The position numbers were made by a program, and so were the translations under genes. Shown here in pieces: positions 49,991 through 61,245 of a stretch of 64,000 nucleotides of DNA. The DNA is from Janthinobacterium sp. 67 (GTDB taxonomy: Bacteria > Pseudomonadota > Gammaproteobacteria > Burkholderiales > Burkholderiaceae_D), in assembly GCF_002797895.1 (NCBI RefSeq), contig NZ_PGES01000001.1:4836001-4900000 (forward strand). The letters are read 5' to 3'. Numbering within the stretch: the first letter of the stretch is position 1; each line of letters begins with the position of its first letter. A model generated the notes under the pieces. That model did not search any database and had not been told where the DNA came from. It saw nothing but the letters and a program-made list of their open reading frames with translations.

Positions 49991-50545
49991 ATGACAATCA
50001 AAGCAGCAATCCTGTCGACAAGCTGTGCCTTGCTTCTGGCAGGATGCATTAATACGGCGCCGCACCCCCAATATAAATTGCCGAATCCGGTACAACCTTC
50101 GACGACGCTGGCCATCAAGCCCATTTTCACGGGATCGAGGAAAGTGGCTGTCGTGTGGCGTAACGAGGTCGATTTTGCCGCGGACGGGAAATGGGCTGCC
50201 CAGCGCAGTTTTACGTTGGCCAGTTTCAATAAGGATTACCAATCCAAGCCAGTGGTAACCAGGCTGCCGGCTGGCGTGTCGCATTTTTTCGTGAATTATC
50301 CTTTGGGGTCATCCCACGAGTGTTCGATTTCCTTTGCTGCCCAGCTGCAGGAAGGGCACAAATACACCTTGCGGACGGATGACAAAGCAGGCGGGTTCTT
50401 CTCTCTGGGAGGCTGCGGTGTCAGTGTGCATGACGACGATACGCAGCAAGCCTTGCCACTCATGGTGTGCCGGGACGTCGCCACGGTGTTCAGTTCCTTC
50501 TTCTGCCGCAAGCCGGCTGATGCAGTTGCAGCTGGTGTGTCGTAA
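49991..50545 (+). CDS. Putative lipoprotein of unknown function in an AT-rich patch
   Basis: The 184-residue protein has a signal peptide with lipobox LLLAGC (Cys near residue 19) and a soluble mainly beta domain (RKVAVVWRNEVDFAADGKW, KPVVTRLPAGVSHFFVNYP, GHKYTLRTDDKAGGFFSLGG) with several cysteines. It may belong with the DUF2846-like lipoproteins, but I am not certain. No Shine-Dalgarno sequence stands out. Base composition is lower in GC than its neighbours, and the gene stands alone between the BlaI gene and gatB, with its own promoter-like site and terminator, which would fit acquisition by transfer. Confidence 0.7.
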   Translation: MTIKAAILSTSCALLLAGCINTAPHPQYKLPNPVQPSTTLAIKPIFTGSRKVAVVWRNEVDFAADGKWAAQRSFTLASFNKDYQSKPVVTRLPAGVSHFFVNYPLGSSHECSISFAAQLQEGHKYTLRTDDKAGGFFSLGGCGVSVHDDDTQQALPLMVCRDVATVFSSFFCRKPADAVAAGVS

Positions 50546-50571
50546 AGACGGAAAACATGCCTGTTGCGCAT

Positions 50572-50603
50572 AAAAAAAGGACGCCGTGGCGTCCTTTTTT
50601 TTT
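50572..50603. terminator. Bidirectional intrinsic terminator between the lipoprotein gene and gatB
   Basis: The stem GGACGCC/GGCGTCC with a 2-base loop is flanked by seven A on one side and nine T on the other, so it works for both the plus-strand lipoprotein gene and the minus-strand gatB. Confidence 0.92.
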
Positions 50604-50614
50604 CAAGCGGACGG

Positions 50615-52075
50615 TCAGCCCGCCAGCTTGGCCTTCAGCAGTTCCGTCAGCTGGGCCGGGTTGGCCTTGCCTTTGGATGCCTTCATCGCCTGGCCGATCA
50701 GCGCGTTGATCGCTGCTTCCTTGCCGGCTCGGTACTGCTCCACCGACTTGGCGTTGGCCGCCAGCACTTCGTCGACGATGGCTTCCAGGGCGCCAGTATC
50801 CGAGATCTGTTTCAGGCCCTTGGCATCGATGATGGTGTCAACGAGATTGTCGTCGTCGGACTTCGCTTCCCACATGCCTGCGAAGACTTCTTTCGCCGCC
50901 TTGTTCGAGATGGTGCCGTCGGCGATGCGCTTGAGCATGGCGGCCAATTGCGCGGCGGAGACGGGCGCGTCGTCCAGGTCCACGCCTTCGCGGTTCAGGG
51001 TCGACGACACGTCGCCCATCAGCCAGTTGGCGGCGGCCTTGGCGTTTTCCTTGCCGGCTTTGTCGACCACGGCGACGAAGTAAGTCGCCATGGCTTTCGA
51101 CTGCGTCAGCACCAGCGCATCGTAGTCCGGCAGCGCGTATTCGCTGATGAAACGGGCGCGCATGGCGGCCGGCAGTTCCGGCATCGAGGCCTTGACGGTG
51201 TCGATCCACGCTTGCGAGATGACCAGCGGCGGCAGGTCAGGGTCCGGGAAGTAGCGGTAATCCTGCGCGTCTTCCTTGCTGCGCATTTCGCGCGTTTCCT
51301 TGCGATCCGGATCGTACAGGCGTGTCGCTTGCACGACCTTGCCGCCGTCTTCGATCAGTTCGATCTGGCGGCGCACTTCCACGTGCACGGCTTCTTCGAT
51401 GAAGCGGAAGGAGTTCAGGTTCTTGATTTCGCAGCGGGTGCCGAATTCCTTCTGGCCGACAGGGCGCACGGAGACGTTGACGTCGCAGCGGAACGAGCCT
51501 TCCTGCATGTTGCCGTCGCAAACGCCCAGCCACATGACCAGCGAGTGCAGGGCCTTGGCGTAGGCCACGGCTTCGGCGGCGCTGCGGATTTCCGGTTCCG
51601 AGACGATTTCCAGCAGCGGCGTGCCGGCGCGGTTCAAGTCGATGCCGCTCATGCCCGCATAGTCTTCGTGCAGGGATTTACCGGCGTCTTCTTCCAGGTG
51701 TGCGCGCGTCAGGTTGACGGTCTTGGTGACGAATTCGCCATCCTTTTCGTAGCCGAAGGTCAGGGCGCCGCCGATGACGACGGGGTCCTCGAACTGGCTG
51801 ATCTGGTAGCCCTTCGGCGAATCCGGATAAAAATAGTTTTTGCGCGCGAAGACCGAGTGCGGCGCCACGGTGGCGCCCACGGCCAGGCCAAAACGGATCG
51901 CGCGGTCGACGGCTTGCTTGTTCATCACGGGCAGTACGCCTGGCAGCGCCAGGTCGACGGGGCTCGCCTGCGTGTTGGCTTCGGCGCCGTACTTGATCGG
52001 CGAACCGCTGAAAATTTTGGATTCGGTCGTGAGCTGCACGTGGTTCTCAAGACCGATGACGACTTCCCATTGCAT
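50615..52075 (-). CDS. gatB: Asp-tRNA(Asn)/Glu-tRNA(Gln) amidotransferase subunit B
   Basis: The 486-residue protein binds the mischarged tRNA and the ammonia channel of the GatCAB complex. Its cradle domain ([45 protein letters not shown]) and C-terminal YqeY-like helical domain are both present. GatCAB converts Glu-tRNA-Gln to Gln-tRNA-Gln or Asp-tRNA-Asn to Asn-tRNA-Asn. The minus-strand order is gatC, gatA, gatB, and the three are presumably one operon. Confidence 0.96.
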   Translation of the reverse strand: MQWEVVIGLENHVQLTTESKIFSGSPIKYGAEANTQASPVDLALPGVLPVMNKQAVDRAIRFGLAVGATVAPHSVFARKNYFYPDSPKGYQISQFEDPVVIGGALTFGYEKDGEFVTKTVNLTRAHLEEDAGKSLHEDYAGMSGIDLNRAGTPLLEIVSEPEIRSAAEAVAYAKALHSLVMWLGVCDGNMQEGSFRCDVNVSVRPVGQKEFGTRCEIKNLNSFRFIEEAVHVEVRRQIELIEDGGKVVQATRLYDPDRKETREMRSKEDAQDYRYFPDPDLPPLVISQAWIDTVKASMPELPAAMRARFISEYALPDYDALVLTQSKAMATYFVAVVDKAGKENAKAAANWLMGDVSSTLNREGVDLDDAPVSAAQLAAMLKRIADGTISNKAAKEVFAGMWEAKSDDDNLVDTIIDAKGLKQISDTGALEAIVDEVLAANAKSVEQYRAGKEAAINALIGQAMKASKGKANPAQLTELLKAKLAG

Positions 52076-52124
52076 AGTGTTCTCGCTTAATTTGGTGGCG
52101 CCGCCAGTGGCGGCGCGTTTGTTC

Positions 52125-53609
52125 TTAGATACCGGCCGGGCTGCGCGTATGCCAGTCCGTCACTTGCTGGAACTGGTGGGCGACGTTCAGCAGCTTGGCT
52201 TCGCCAAAATAATTGCCGATGATTTGCAGGCCGACAGGGCGCTTGCCGTTTTTCTCGCCTTCGCCGAAGCCGCAAGGGATCGACATGCCGGGCAGGCCGG
52301 CCAGGCTGGTCGACAGGGTGTAGATGTCGGCCAGGTAGTTCGCCACCGGGTCGTCCGTCTTGTCGCCCAGGTCCCAGGCCACGGTCGGCGCGACCGGTCC
52401 CATGATGACGTCGCAGACGGCGTTCGGGCCATTCAGGACGGCCTCGAAATCCTGCGCGATCAGGCGGCGGATCTTTTGCGCTTTCAGATAATAGGCGTCG
52501 TAATAGCCGTGGCACAGCACATAGGTGCCGACCATGATGCGGCGCTGCACTTCGGGACCGAAGCCCTGGGCGCGCGACTTCTTGTACATGTCCTGCAAGT
52601 CCTTGTACTCGGCGGCGCGGTGGCCGTAGCGCACGCCGTCGTAGCGCGACAGGTTCGACGACGCTTCGGCCGGGGCGATCATGTAATAGGCTGGAATCGA
52701 CAGGGCCGTGTTCGGCAGCGAGATGTCGACCAGGGTGGCGCCCAGCTTTTCATACTGCGCCAGCGCGCCGCGCACGGCCGCTTCCACGTCCTTGGCCAGG
52801 CCCTCGCCGAAGTACTCGCGCGGCACGCCGATGCGCAGGCCCGTCAGGGGCTGGCCCAGCTCGCGCGAAAAATCTTCCGCCACGCCGCCCTGTTCCGGCG
52901 ACAGGCTGGTCGAGTCGCGTTCGTCGAAGCCGGCCATGGCACTCAAGAGCAGGGCGCAGTCTTCGGCCGAGCGGGCCATCGGGCCGCCCTGGTCCAGCGA
53001 CGAGGCAAAGGCGATCATGCCGAAGCGCGAGACGCGGCCATACGTGGGCTTGATGCCGGTGATGCCGCAAAAAGCGGCTGGCTGGCGGATCGAGCCGCCC
53101 GTGTCGGTGCCGGTGGCCGCCGGCGTCAGGCCGGCCGCCACGGCGGCGGCCGAGCCACCGGACGAGCCGCCCGGCACGGCGTTCTTGTCCCACGGGTTCC
53201 GCACGGCGCCGAAGGCCGAGTTCTCATTGCCCGAGCCCATGGCAAATTCGTCGCAATTGACCTTGCCCAGGGTGACCATGCCGGCCGCCTGGAATTTTTC
53301 CACGACGGTGGCGTCAAACGGGCTGGCGTAGTTGGCCAGCATTTTCGAGCCGGCCGTCGTGCGCCAGCCTTTGGTGACGAACAAGTCCTTGTGTGCGATG
53401 GGCACGCCCGTCAATGGCGTGGCCGTGCCGGCGGCGATGCGGGCGTCCGCTTCGGCCGCTTGCGCCAGGGTCAGGGCACGGTCGACGTGCAAGAAGGCGT
53501 TCGACTTGTCCGCTTCGATGCGGTCGAGGAAATGCGTCGCCAGCGCAACGGCGGAAATTTCCTTGTTCTGCAAAAGCGTGGACAGCTGTTTGATGGATTT
53601 TGTATGCAT
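52125..53609 (-). CDS. gatA: Asp-tRNA(Asn)/Glu-tRNA(Gln) amidotransferase subunit A
   Basis: The 494-residue amidase-signature enzyme frees ammonia from glutamine. The catalytic Ser-cisSer-Lys group lies in PIAHKDLF (Lys) and [14 protein letters not shown] with [16 protein letters not shown] (Ser). GatC lies 52 bases upstream and gatB 49 bases downstream on the same strand. Length is normal for the family. Confidence 0.96.
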   Translation of the reverse strand: MHTKSIKQLSTLLQNKEISAVALATHFLDRIEADKSNAFLHVDRALTLAQAAEADARIAAGTATPLTGVPIAHKDLFVTKGWRTTAGSKMLANYASPFDATVVEKFQAAGMVTLGKVNCDEFAMGSGNENSAFGAVRNPWDKNAVPGGSSGGSAAAVAAGLTPAATGTDTGGSIRQPAAFCGITGIKPTYGRVSRFGMIAFASSLDQGGPMARSAEDCALLLSAMAGFDERDSTSLSPEQGGVAEDFSRELGQPLTGLRIGVPREYFGEGLAKDVEAAVRGALAQYEKLGATLVDISLPNTALSIPAYYMIAPAEASSNLSRYDGVRYGHRAAEYKDLQDMYKKSRAQGFGPEVQRRIMVGTYVLCHGYYDAYYLKAQKIRRLIAQDFEAVLNGPNAVCDVIMGPVAPTVAWDLGDKTDDPVANYLADIYTLSTSLAGLPGMSIPCGFGEGEKNGKRPVGLQIIGNYFGEAKLLNVAHQFQQVTDWHTRSPAGI

Positions 53610-53661
53610 GGCGTTTCTATTTTGATATTCGACGGGAAGGCAACAGCATGGAGCGGCGCAG

Positions 53662-53964
53662 TTACTCGATCACTTTTGGCACGAGATACAGGCCATCCTG
53701 TACCTTCGGCGCCACGGCCTGGTAGGCGTCGCGGCGGTTCTGTTCCGTGGCCTGGTCTTCGCGCAGGCGCAGGGCGATATTGTCCATGTGGGCGGCCAGC
53801 GGGTGGCTCAGGGGCGCCACGCCATCGGTATTGACGGCTTGCATTTGTTCGGCCAGTGCAAAAATCTTGTTCAATTGGGCCAAAGAGGTGACGGCCTGGT
53901 CGTCGGCCATGTCAAGTTGTGCCAGGTGGGCAATGCGTTTTACATCGGAGAGTGTCAGGGACAT
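53662..53964 (-). CDS. gatC: Asp-tRNA(Asn)/Glu-tRNA(Gln) amidotransferase subunit C
   Basis: The 100-residue helical protein stabilises GatA and GatB. The start [19 protein letters not shown] is fixed by the family N-terminus; an open frame runs 49 codons further upstream without similarity. It is the first gene of the minus-strand gat operon and is divergent from mreB. Confidence 0.93.
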   Translation of the reverse strand: MSLTLSDVKRIAHLAQLDMADDQAVTSLAQLNKIFALAEQMQAVNTDGVAPLSHPLAAHMDNIALRLREDQATEQNRRDAYQAVAPKVQDGLYLVPKVIE

Positions 53965-55359
<1,395 letters not shown>

Positions 55360-55370
55360 TCTGACAGAAG

Positions 55371-55397
55371 GGCCGGAAACCATTCCGGCCTTTTTTT
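55371..55397 (+). terminator. Intrinsic terminator between mreB and mreC
   Basis: The stem GGCCGGAA (55371-55378) and TTCCGGCC (55383-55390) with a 4-base loop is followed by seven T. It begins 12 bases after the mreB stop and would lower read-through into mreC. Confidence 0.9.
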
Positions 55398-55467
55398 GGT
55401 TTTGGCGCCGGCGTTTGACCGGGGCCTGCACGTTGGCGCACTGCGCCTGGCCTGATCATTGGAAGTC

Positions 55468-56532
55468 ATGGAATACAGTCCTCCGCCACTTTTCAAACAA
55501 GGCGCCTCCGCCCGCGTCAAGATGATGGTGTTCGCCGGCATTTCTATCGCCCTGCTGCTGGTCGATTCGCGCATGCACGCGCTGACCGCCGTGCGCCAGG
55601 CAGTCGGCACAGTGCTGTATCCGGTGCAGATGGCGGCCCTGGTGCCGCGCGACGTGGCGCTTGGCGTCGGCAACTACTTTTCTTCGCTGTCCGCCCTGGA
55701 AAAACAGGTGCGCGACCTGAAGCACGAACAGATCGCCTCGGCGCAGATCCTGCAGCAGGCGCAGCTCAACATCGTTGAAAACAATCACTTGCGCAAGCTG
55801 ATGGAAGCGCGCGAGCGCGTGCCCGTCAAGACCTTGATGGCCGAAGTGCTGTACGACACGCGCGATTCGGCCACGCGCAAGATCGTGCTCGATCGCGGCA
55901 TCCAGAATGGCGTGGAACTGGGCCGCCCCGTGATCGACAACCTGGGCGTGGTGGGGCAGGTCACGCGCGTGTTCCCGTTCACTTCCGAAGTGACGCTCTT
56001 GACCGATGAAGAGCAGGCCATTCCCGTGCAGCTGCTGCGCAATGGCGTGCGCAGCGTGGCCATCGGGCGCGGCAAGTCCGGCACCATGGAACTGCGCTTC
56101 ACGGCCCCCAGCGCCGACATCCAGATTGGCGACATCGTCATCACCTCGGGTCTCGACGGCCTGTATCCGGCCGGCCTGGCCGTGGCGCGCGTAACCCTGG
56201 TCGAGCGCAATGCGCACGGCCCGTTCGGCCGCGTCGTGTGCCAGCCGCTGGCCGGCATCGAACGCAATACCCAGTTGCTCATCCTGATGACGTCGCCCGA
56301 GATTCCGCCGCGCCCGCCCGCCGAAGACGTCAAGACGGGCCGCAAGATCGCCGGCAAGATGGCGCCGATCAAGGACCCTGCCAAGGAAGCCGCTGCCGCT
56401 GCCGCGCCCGCCAACGCGCCCGCCGCACCGGCAGCGAAACCGCCTGCCAGCCCCGCGCCGAAACCGGCTGCACCGACAGCAACGCCCGTACCAACACCTG
56501 CCGCCGTGCCACCGAAGGAAGCGACACGATGA
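55468..56532 (+). CDS. mreC: Rod shape-determining protein MreC
   Basis: The 354-residue protein has one N-terminal membrane segment (MMVFAGISIALLLVDSR), a coiled coil (SALEKQVRDLKHEQIASAQI) and the beta-rich MreC domain (VIDNLGVVGQVTRVFPFTS). A long Pro/Ala-rich tail of about 70 residues follows, rare in enteric MreC but common in Betaproteobacteria. MreC links MreB to the elongation synthases PBP2 and RodA from the periplasm. ATG 55468 has GGAAG upstream; TTG 55459 is an alternative. It overlaps mreD by four bases. Confidence 0.95.
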   Translation: MEYSPPPLFKQGASARVKMMVFAGISIALLLVDSRMHALTAVRQAVGTVLYPVQMAALVPRDVALGVGNYFSSLSALEKQVRDLKHEQIASAQILQQAQLNIVENNHLRKLMEARERVPVKTLMAEVLYDTRDSATRKIVLDRGIQNGVELGRPVIDNLGVVGQVTRVFPFTSEVTLLTDEEQAIPVQLLRNGVRSVAIGRGKSGTMELRFTAPSADIQIGDIVITSGLDGLYPAGLAVARVTLVERNAHGPFGRVVCQPLAGIERNTQLLILMTSPEIPPRPPAEDVKTGRKIAGKMAPIKDPAKEAAAAAAPANAPAAPAAKPPASPAPKPAAPTATPVPTPAAVPPKEATR

Positions 56533-57041
56533 ACCGCCCGCATTACATCCTGCTGCCGGTCAGCCCCCTGTTCATCGGCTTTTCCCTGCTGTGCGCATTC
56601 CTGCTGAATTTGCTGCCATGGGGGCAGTTCGTCGGCGTGCCCGATTTCGTCGCCCTGGTGCTGGTCTTCTGGGGCATCCACCAGCCGCGCAAGGTCGGCA
56701 TCGGCGTGGCCTTCTTCATGGGCCTGATGATGGACGTGCACGACTCGACCCTGCTGGGCGAGAACGCGCTGGCCTACACCCTGCTGTCGTATTTCGCCAT
56801 CATGATGCACCGGCGCGTGCTGTGGTTCCCCATCATGACCCAGGCGCTGCACGTGCTGCCGCTGCTGCTGCTGACGCAGGCGCTGCAATTGCTGACGCGA
56901 TTGATCGTCTCGGGCCGCTTCCCCGGCTGGCTCAATTTCATCGAGAGCTTCGTCGCCGTCGCCCTGTGGCCTTTCGTGACGTGGATTCTGCTGGCGCCAC
57001 AGCGCCGCGCCGTGGACCGCGACCATAACCGGCCGATCTGA
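56529..57041 (+). CDS. mreD: Rod shape-determining protein MreD
   Basis: The 170-residue membrane protein has five or six hydrophobic segments (LLPVSPLFIGFSLLCAFLLN, FVGVPDFVALVLVFWGIHQP and GVAFFMGLMMDVHDSTLLGE, the most conserved part). It anchors MreC in the elongasome. The start overlaps the mreC stop (ATGA), and mrdA begins 12 bases after its stop. Confidence 0.94.
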   Translation: MNRPHYILLPVSPLFIGFSLLCAFLLNLLPWGQFVGVPDFVALVLVFWGIHQPRKVGIGVAFFMGLMMDVHDSTLLGENALAYTLLSYFAIMMHRRVLWFPIMTQALHVLPLLLLTQALQLLTRLIVSGRFPGWLNFIESFVAVALWPFVTWILLAPQRRAVDRDHNRPI

Positions 57042-57053
57042 CGAGCGCCTGCC

Positions 57054-59024
57054 ATGACTGAACTGAAGAATAACGAGCGCGAACTGCATTTCTTCCGGAT
57101 GCGCCTGACCGTCCTGGGCGCGCTCGTGTTTGTCTGCTTTTCGCTGCTGCTGGCGCGCTTCATCTGGCTGCAGGTGATCAAGCACGAAGACTATGCGACC
57201 AAGGCCGAGGACAACCGCATCGCCGTGGTGCCCATCGTGCCCACGCGCGGCCTGATCCTCGACCGCAATGGCGTCGTATTGGCGCGCAATTACTCGGCCT
57301 ACACGCTGGAAGTGACGCCATCGAAGCTCAGTGCCAGCCTCGACTCCGTGATCGACGAGTTGTCGACCCTGGTGCAGATCGACATCAAGGACCGCCGCCG
57401 CTTCAAGAAGCTGCTGGAAGAATCGAAGAATTTCGTCAGCGTGCCCCTGCGCACGCGCCTGACGGACGAGGAAGTGGCGCGCTTCACGGCGCACCGTTTC
57501 CGCTTCCCCGGCGTGGAAGTGCAGGCGCGCTTGTTCCGCCAGTATCCGATGGGCGAGGTGGCTTCGCACGTGGTGGGCTTCATCGGCCGCATCAACCGCA
57601 ACGAAGCCAAGGCGCTGGAAGAGGGCGAGGACGCGGCCAACTATAACGGCACCGACCATATCGGCAAGGAAGGCCTGGAAAAAAGCTACGAGAAGCAGCT
57701 GCACGGCACCACCGGCTACGAAGAGGTGGAAGTGTCTGCCGGCGGGCGCGCCATGCGCACCCTGTCGCGCACGGCGGCCACGCCCGGCAATAACCTGATC
57801 CTGTCGATCGACATCGAACTGCAAAAAGTGGTCGAGGAAGCGTTCGGCGAATGGCGCGGCGCGGCCGTCGCCATCGACCCGGCCACGGGCGACATCCTCG
57901 CCTACGTGTCCAAGCCCGGCTACGACCCGAATCTGTTCGTCGACGGCATCGACCAGCAAAGCTGGAACGAACTCAATACCTCGCTGGACCGGCCGATGGT
58001 CAACCGTCCCCTGTCCGGCACCTATGCGCCCGGCTCGACCTTCAAGCCCTTCATGGCGCTGGCCGCGCTGGAATTGGGCAAGCGCACGCCGAGCCAGTCG
58101 ATTTCCGATCCCGGTTTCTTCATCTTGGGTGGCCACACCTTCCGCGATGACAAGGTGGGCGGTCATGGCACGGTGGACATGCACAAATCCATCGTCGTCT
58201 CGTGCAACACCTATTACTATCAGCTGGGCCGCGACATGGGCATCGACGCCATTCACGACTTCATGAAGCCGTTCGGTTTCGGCCAGCTGACGGGCATCGA
58301 CCTGAATAACGAAAAGACGGGCGTGCTGCCGTCGATGGAATGGAAGCGCAACCGCTTCAAGACGCCGCAGCAGAAAAAATGGGTGGGCGGCGACACGATT
58401 TCGGTGAGTAACGGCTCGGGCTACAATTCCTACACGCCGCTGCAGATCGCCCACGCGACGGCCAACCTGGCGAACAATGGCGTGGTGATGAAGCCGCATC
58501 TGGTAAAAATCATCGAGGACGCCGCCACGCGCGCGCGCACCCTGACGGTGCCCAAGGAAAGCTACCGCATCGCGCTCAAGCAGGAAAACATCGACATCAT
58601 CAAGCGCGCCATGGTGGGCGTGACCAGCGAGGCGGGCGGCACGGCCGCGCGCATCTTCACCGGCGTGCAGTACACGGTGGGCGGCAAGACGGGTACGGCG
58701 CAGGTGGTGGGCATCAAGAAAAACGAGAAGTACAATGCCAAGCTGCTGGCCGAGCGCCTGCGCGACAACGCCTTGTTTACGGCCTTCGCGCCGGCCGACA
58801 AGCCGCGCATCGCGATCGCGATCGTGGTGGAAAACGCGGGCTTCGGCGCCGGCGTGGCCGCGCCGATCGCGCGCAAGGCGCTCGATTACTACCTGCTGGG
58901 CAAGCGCCCGAGCGACAAGGAAAAGGACACGACCAAGGTGCCCAAGGAAGATGTCGACGAAGTGCGCACCCTGGAAGAAATCACGGACGAGCAGGCCGCC
59001 CCGGCGGCTCCTGCCAGGCAATAA
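57054..59024 (+). CDS. mrdA: Penicillin-binding protein 2 (elongation transpeptidase)
   Basis: The 656-residue class B PBP has an N-terminal membrane anchor, a dimerisation domain and the transpeptidase domain with nucleophile Ser328 in STFK, SCN in VVSCNTYY and KTGTAQ (KTGT) near residue 547. It crosslinks lateral wall peptidoglycan with RodA. It is the target of amdinocillin in relatives. The gene order mreC-mreD-mrdA-rodA is the classic elongasome operon. Confidence 0.97.
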   Translation: MTELKNNERELHFFRMRLTVLGALVFVCFSLLLARFIWLQVIKHEDYATKAEDNRIAVVPIVPTRGLILDRNGVVLARNYSAYTLEVTPSKLSASLDSVIDELSTLVQIDIKDRRRFKKLLEESKNFVSVPLRTRLTDEEVARFTAHRFRFPGVEVQARLFRQYPMGEVASHVVGFIGRINRNEAKALEEGEDAANYNGTDHIGKEGLEKSYEKQLHGTTGYEEVEVSAGGRAMRTLSRTAATPGNNLILSIDIELQKVVEEAFGEWRGAAVAIDPATGDILAYVSKPGYDPNLFVDGIDQQSWNELNTSLDRPMVNRPLSGTYAPGSTFKPFMALAALELGKRTPSQSISDPGFFILGGHTFRDDKVGGHGTVDMHKSIVVSCNTYYYQLGRDMGIDAIHDFMKPFGFGQLTGIDLNNEKTGVLPSMEWKRNRFKTPQQKKWVGGDTISVSNGSGYNSYTPLQIAHATANLANNGVVMKPHLVKIIEDAATRARTLTVPKESYRIALKQENIDIIKRAMVGVTSEAGGTAARIFTGVQYTVGGKTGTAQVVGIKKNEKYNAKLLAERLRDNALFTAFAPADKPRIAIAIVVENAGFGAGVAAPIARKALDYYLLGKRPSDKEKDTTKVPKEDVDEVRTLEEITDEQAAPAAPARQ

Positions 59025-59032
59025 GGAAGCAC

Positions 59033-60148
59033 ATGCCCATTAACGAGAGGCGCTCGCTGTGGCGGCGCGCCAAACCCTATCTGGCGGTGTTCGATCCGCC
59101 GCTGATGATCATCATCCTGATGCTGCTGTGTACCAGCCTGCTGACCCTGTATTCGGCCAGCATCGGCATCCCCGGCAAGATCGAGGACCATCTGCGCAAC
59201 ATCCTGCTGTGCTTTTTCGTCATGTGGGTGGCGGCCAATATCACGCCGCAGATGATGATGCGCATCGCCGTGCCCGCGTACACGGTATCGGTGATCCTGC
59301 TGGTGGCCGTGGCGCTGTTCGGCACCATCAAGCTCGGCGCCCGGCGCTGGCTGCATATCGGCGTGATCGATATCCAGCCCTCCGAATTCCTGAAGATCGC
59401 CACGCCGCTGATGCTGGCCTGGTTCTTCCAGCACAATGCGGGCGCCCTGCGCTGGAAATCGTTCCTGATGGCGGCCGTGCTGCTGCTGGTGCCCGTGTAC
59501 CTGATCGCGCGCCAGCCCGACCTGGGCACGGCGCTGCTGGTGGTGGCGGCCGGCTTTACCGTCATCTTCCTGGCCGGCCTGTCGTGGAAGGTGCTGGCCG
59601 GCTTGCTGATCACCTTTGTGTCCTGCCTGCCGATCGCCTGGTCGCACCTGCATGATTACCAGCGCGACCGCGTGATGATGCTGATCGACCCGACCAAAGA
59701 CCCGCTGGGCAAGGGCTTCCATATCATCCAGTCCATCATCGCCATCGGTTCCGGCGGCATGACGGGCAAGGGCTGGACGCATGGCACGCAGGCGCACCTG
59801 GAATTCGTTCCGGAGCGCACGACCGATTTTATTTTTGCCGTATATTCCGAGGAATTCGGCCTGGTCGGTAATTTGATCCTGATGCTGATGTATTTGCTGC
59901 TGGTGGGACGGGGGATGATGATCGCCGCCAACGCCCCCAGTTTTTTCACTCGCCTGCTGGCAGGAGCGATAACTATGATTTTCTTTACTTACGCCTTTGT
60001 AAACATGGGCATGGTCAGCGGCATCGTGCCGGTGGTCGGCGTGCCCCTTCCATTCCTCAGTTATGGCGGCACCGCGCTGCTGACCCTGGGCGTGGCCACC
60101 GGCATCCTGATGAGCATTCAGCGCCACCGCAAGCTGGTGCAAACCTGA
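59033..60148 (+). CDS. rodA: Peptidoglycan polymerase RodA (SEDS family)
   Basis: The 371-residue protein has about ten membrane segments and the SEDS signatures ARRWLHIGVIDIQPSEFLKI, ARQPDLGTALLV, GHIVGSGG-type IGSGGMTGKGWTHGTQ, and VPLPFLSYGGTALLT. It polymerises glycan strands during side-wall growth in partnership with PBP2. RlpA begins at its last base (TGATG overlap), so translation is coupled. Confidence 0.97.
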   Translation: MPINERRSLWRRAKPYLAVFDPPLMIIILMLLCTSLLTLYSASIGIPGKIEDHLRNILLCFFVMWVAANITPQMMMRIAVPAYTVSVILLVAVALFGTIKLGARRWLHIGVIDIQPSEFLKIATPLMLAWFFQHNAGALRWKSFLMAAVLLLVPVYLIARQPDLGTALLVVAAGFTVIFLAGLSWKVLAGLLITFVSCLPIAWSHLHDYQRDRVMMLIDPTKDPLGKGFHIIQSIIAIGSGGMTGKGWTHGTQAHLEFVPERTTDFIFAVYSEEFGLVGNLILMLMYLLLVGRGMMIAANAPSFFTRLLAGAITMIFFTYAFVNMGMVSGIVPVVGVPLPFLSYGGTALLTLGVATGILMSIQRHRKLVQT

Positions 60149-61200
60149 TGCGGGCGCCTTTCGACACCTTCGCCATGCGCGGGCTGAGCTTGGCCGCTTT
60201 GCTGACCCTGGCCGCCTGCGGCACCACGCCGCAAAAGCCCGCATCGCATAACGTGCCGCTGCCGTCCGGCGGCAAGGTCAAGGTGCCCGTGCGCCAGGAT
60301 CCCACCTTGCCGGCATTGCCGGCGGCCGGCTCCGGGCGCGGCGGCTACTACAAGGATGACGGTCCGGGCGACAATCCGCCGGCCAACCTGCGCGACGTGC
60401 CCGACGCGGAAGTGCGCAACGAGCCGTATTCGACACGCTCGAACCGCCCCTACGTCGTCTTCGGCAAGACCTACACCCCGATCACCGACAACGAGCCGTT
60501 CAAGCAGACGGGCACGGGCACCTGGTATGGCAAGAAATTCCACGGCCAGCGCACCTCGTCGGGCGAAATCTACGATATGTACAAGATGACGGCGGCCCAT
60601 CCGACCTTGCCGATTCCGTCGTATGCGCGCGTGACGAGCATCGACAGCGGCCAGCAGGTGATCGTGCGCATCAACGACCGCGGCCCGTTCCACGCCACGC
60701 GCGTCATCGACGTGTCCTACACGGCGGCGCTGAAACTGGGCTTCCTCGGCAAGGGCAGCCACCAGGTGGTCGTCGAACGGCTGCTGCCGGCCGATATCGA
60801 CGCCATCCTGGCGGCGCGCGCGGCGCCGAAGCCGGTGCCGTCGGTGGTGGCCAGGTCGATCGATACGCCGGCCGACAGCGAACCGGAAATGCGCGCCGTG
60901 GTGCAGCCTGAAATCACTGCGCTGTCAGCGGTCGATGCCACCGTGGCCGCGCCCGCGCCAGCGGCGCTGGCCACCGGCTTCTACCTGCAGCTGGGCGCCT
61001 ATTCGCGTGCGGACAATGCGGAAGCGGGCCGCGCGCAACTGGCGCCGTATGCGCAAACGCTGGGCCATCTCGATGTGGTGCCGGCCGGTCCCTTGTTCCG
61101 CCTGTACGGCGGACCGTTCACGAGCCGCGCCGATGCGGCGCGCGCGGCGGCCAGCCTGCCGGCGTCGGCGGGTGTCAAACCGATCGTCATCGAAAGATAA
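60148..61200 (+). CDS. rlpA: Septal ring lytic transglycosylase RlpA family protein with SPOR domain
   Basis: The 350-residue lipoprotein has lipobox LTLAAC, a double-psi beta-barrel domain (GTGTWYGKKFHGQRTSSGE, RINDRGPFHATRVIDVSYTAA) and a C-terminal SPOR domain (GFYLQLGAYSRADNAEAGRAQL). RlpA-type enzymes cut peptidoglycan strands lacking peptide stems, and SPOR binds such denuded glycan at the division site. Its place at the end of the elongasome operon ties growth to septum splitting. A REP-like repeat follows its stop. Confidence 0.94.
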   Translation: MRAPFDTFAMRGLSLAALLTLAACGTTPQKPASHNVPLPSGGKVKVPVRQDPTLPALPAAGSGRGGYYKDDGPGDNPPANLRDVPDAEVRNEPYSTRSNRPYVVFGKTYTPITDNEPFKQTGTGTWYGKKFHGQRTSSGEIYDMYKMTAAHPTLPIPSYARVTSIDSGQQVIVRINDRGPFHATRVIDVSYTAALKLGFLGKGSHQVVVERLLPADIDAILAARAAPKPVPSVVARSIDTPADSEPEMRAVVQPEITALSAVDATVAAPAPAALATGFYLQLGAYSRADNAEAGRAQLAPYAQTLGHLDVVPAGPLFRLYGGPFTSRADAARAAASLPASAGVKPIVIER

Positions 61201-61202
61201 GC

Positions 61203-61238
61203 GTAGGTCGGATGAGGCGCAAGGCGCCGTAATCCGAC
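61203..61238. repeat. REP-like palindrome between convergent rlpA and SPOR genes
   Basis: GTAGGTCGGAT and AATCCGAC arms around a GGCGC/GGCGCC core form a hairpin. The GTAGGTCGGAT start equals that of the second REP unit at 24834-24844, which marks the same repeat family. It lies between two convergent gene ends and may also help stop transcription. Confidence 0.7.
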
Positions 61239-61245
61239 GCGATTG

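Noticed and set aside
55785..59021. Very long open frame (over 1,000 codons) on the minus strand
   Set aside because: It lies exactly antisense to mreC, mreD and mrdA and is rich in His, Arg, Gln and Asp, the usual mirror of GC-rich coding DNA. No domain is recognisable.
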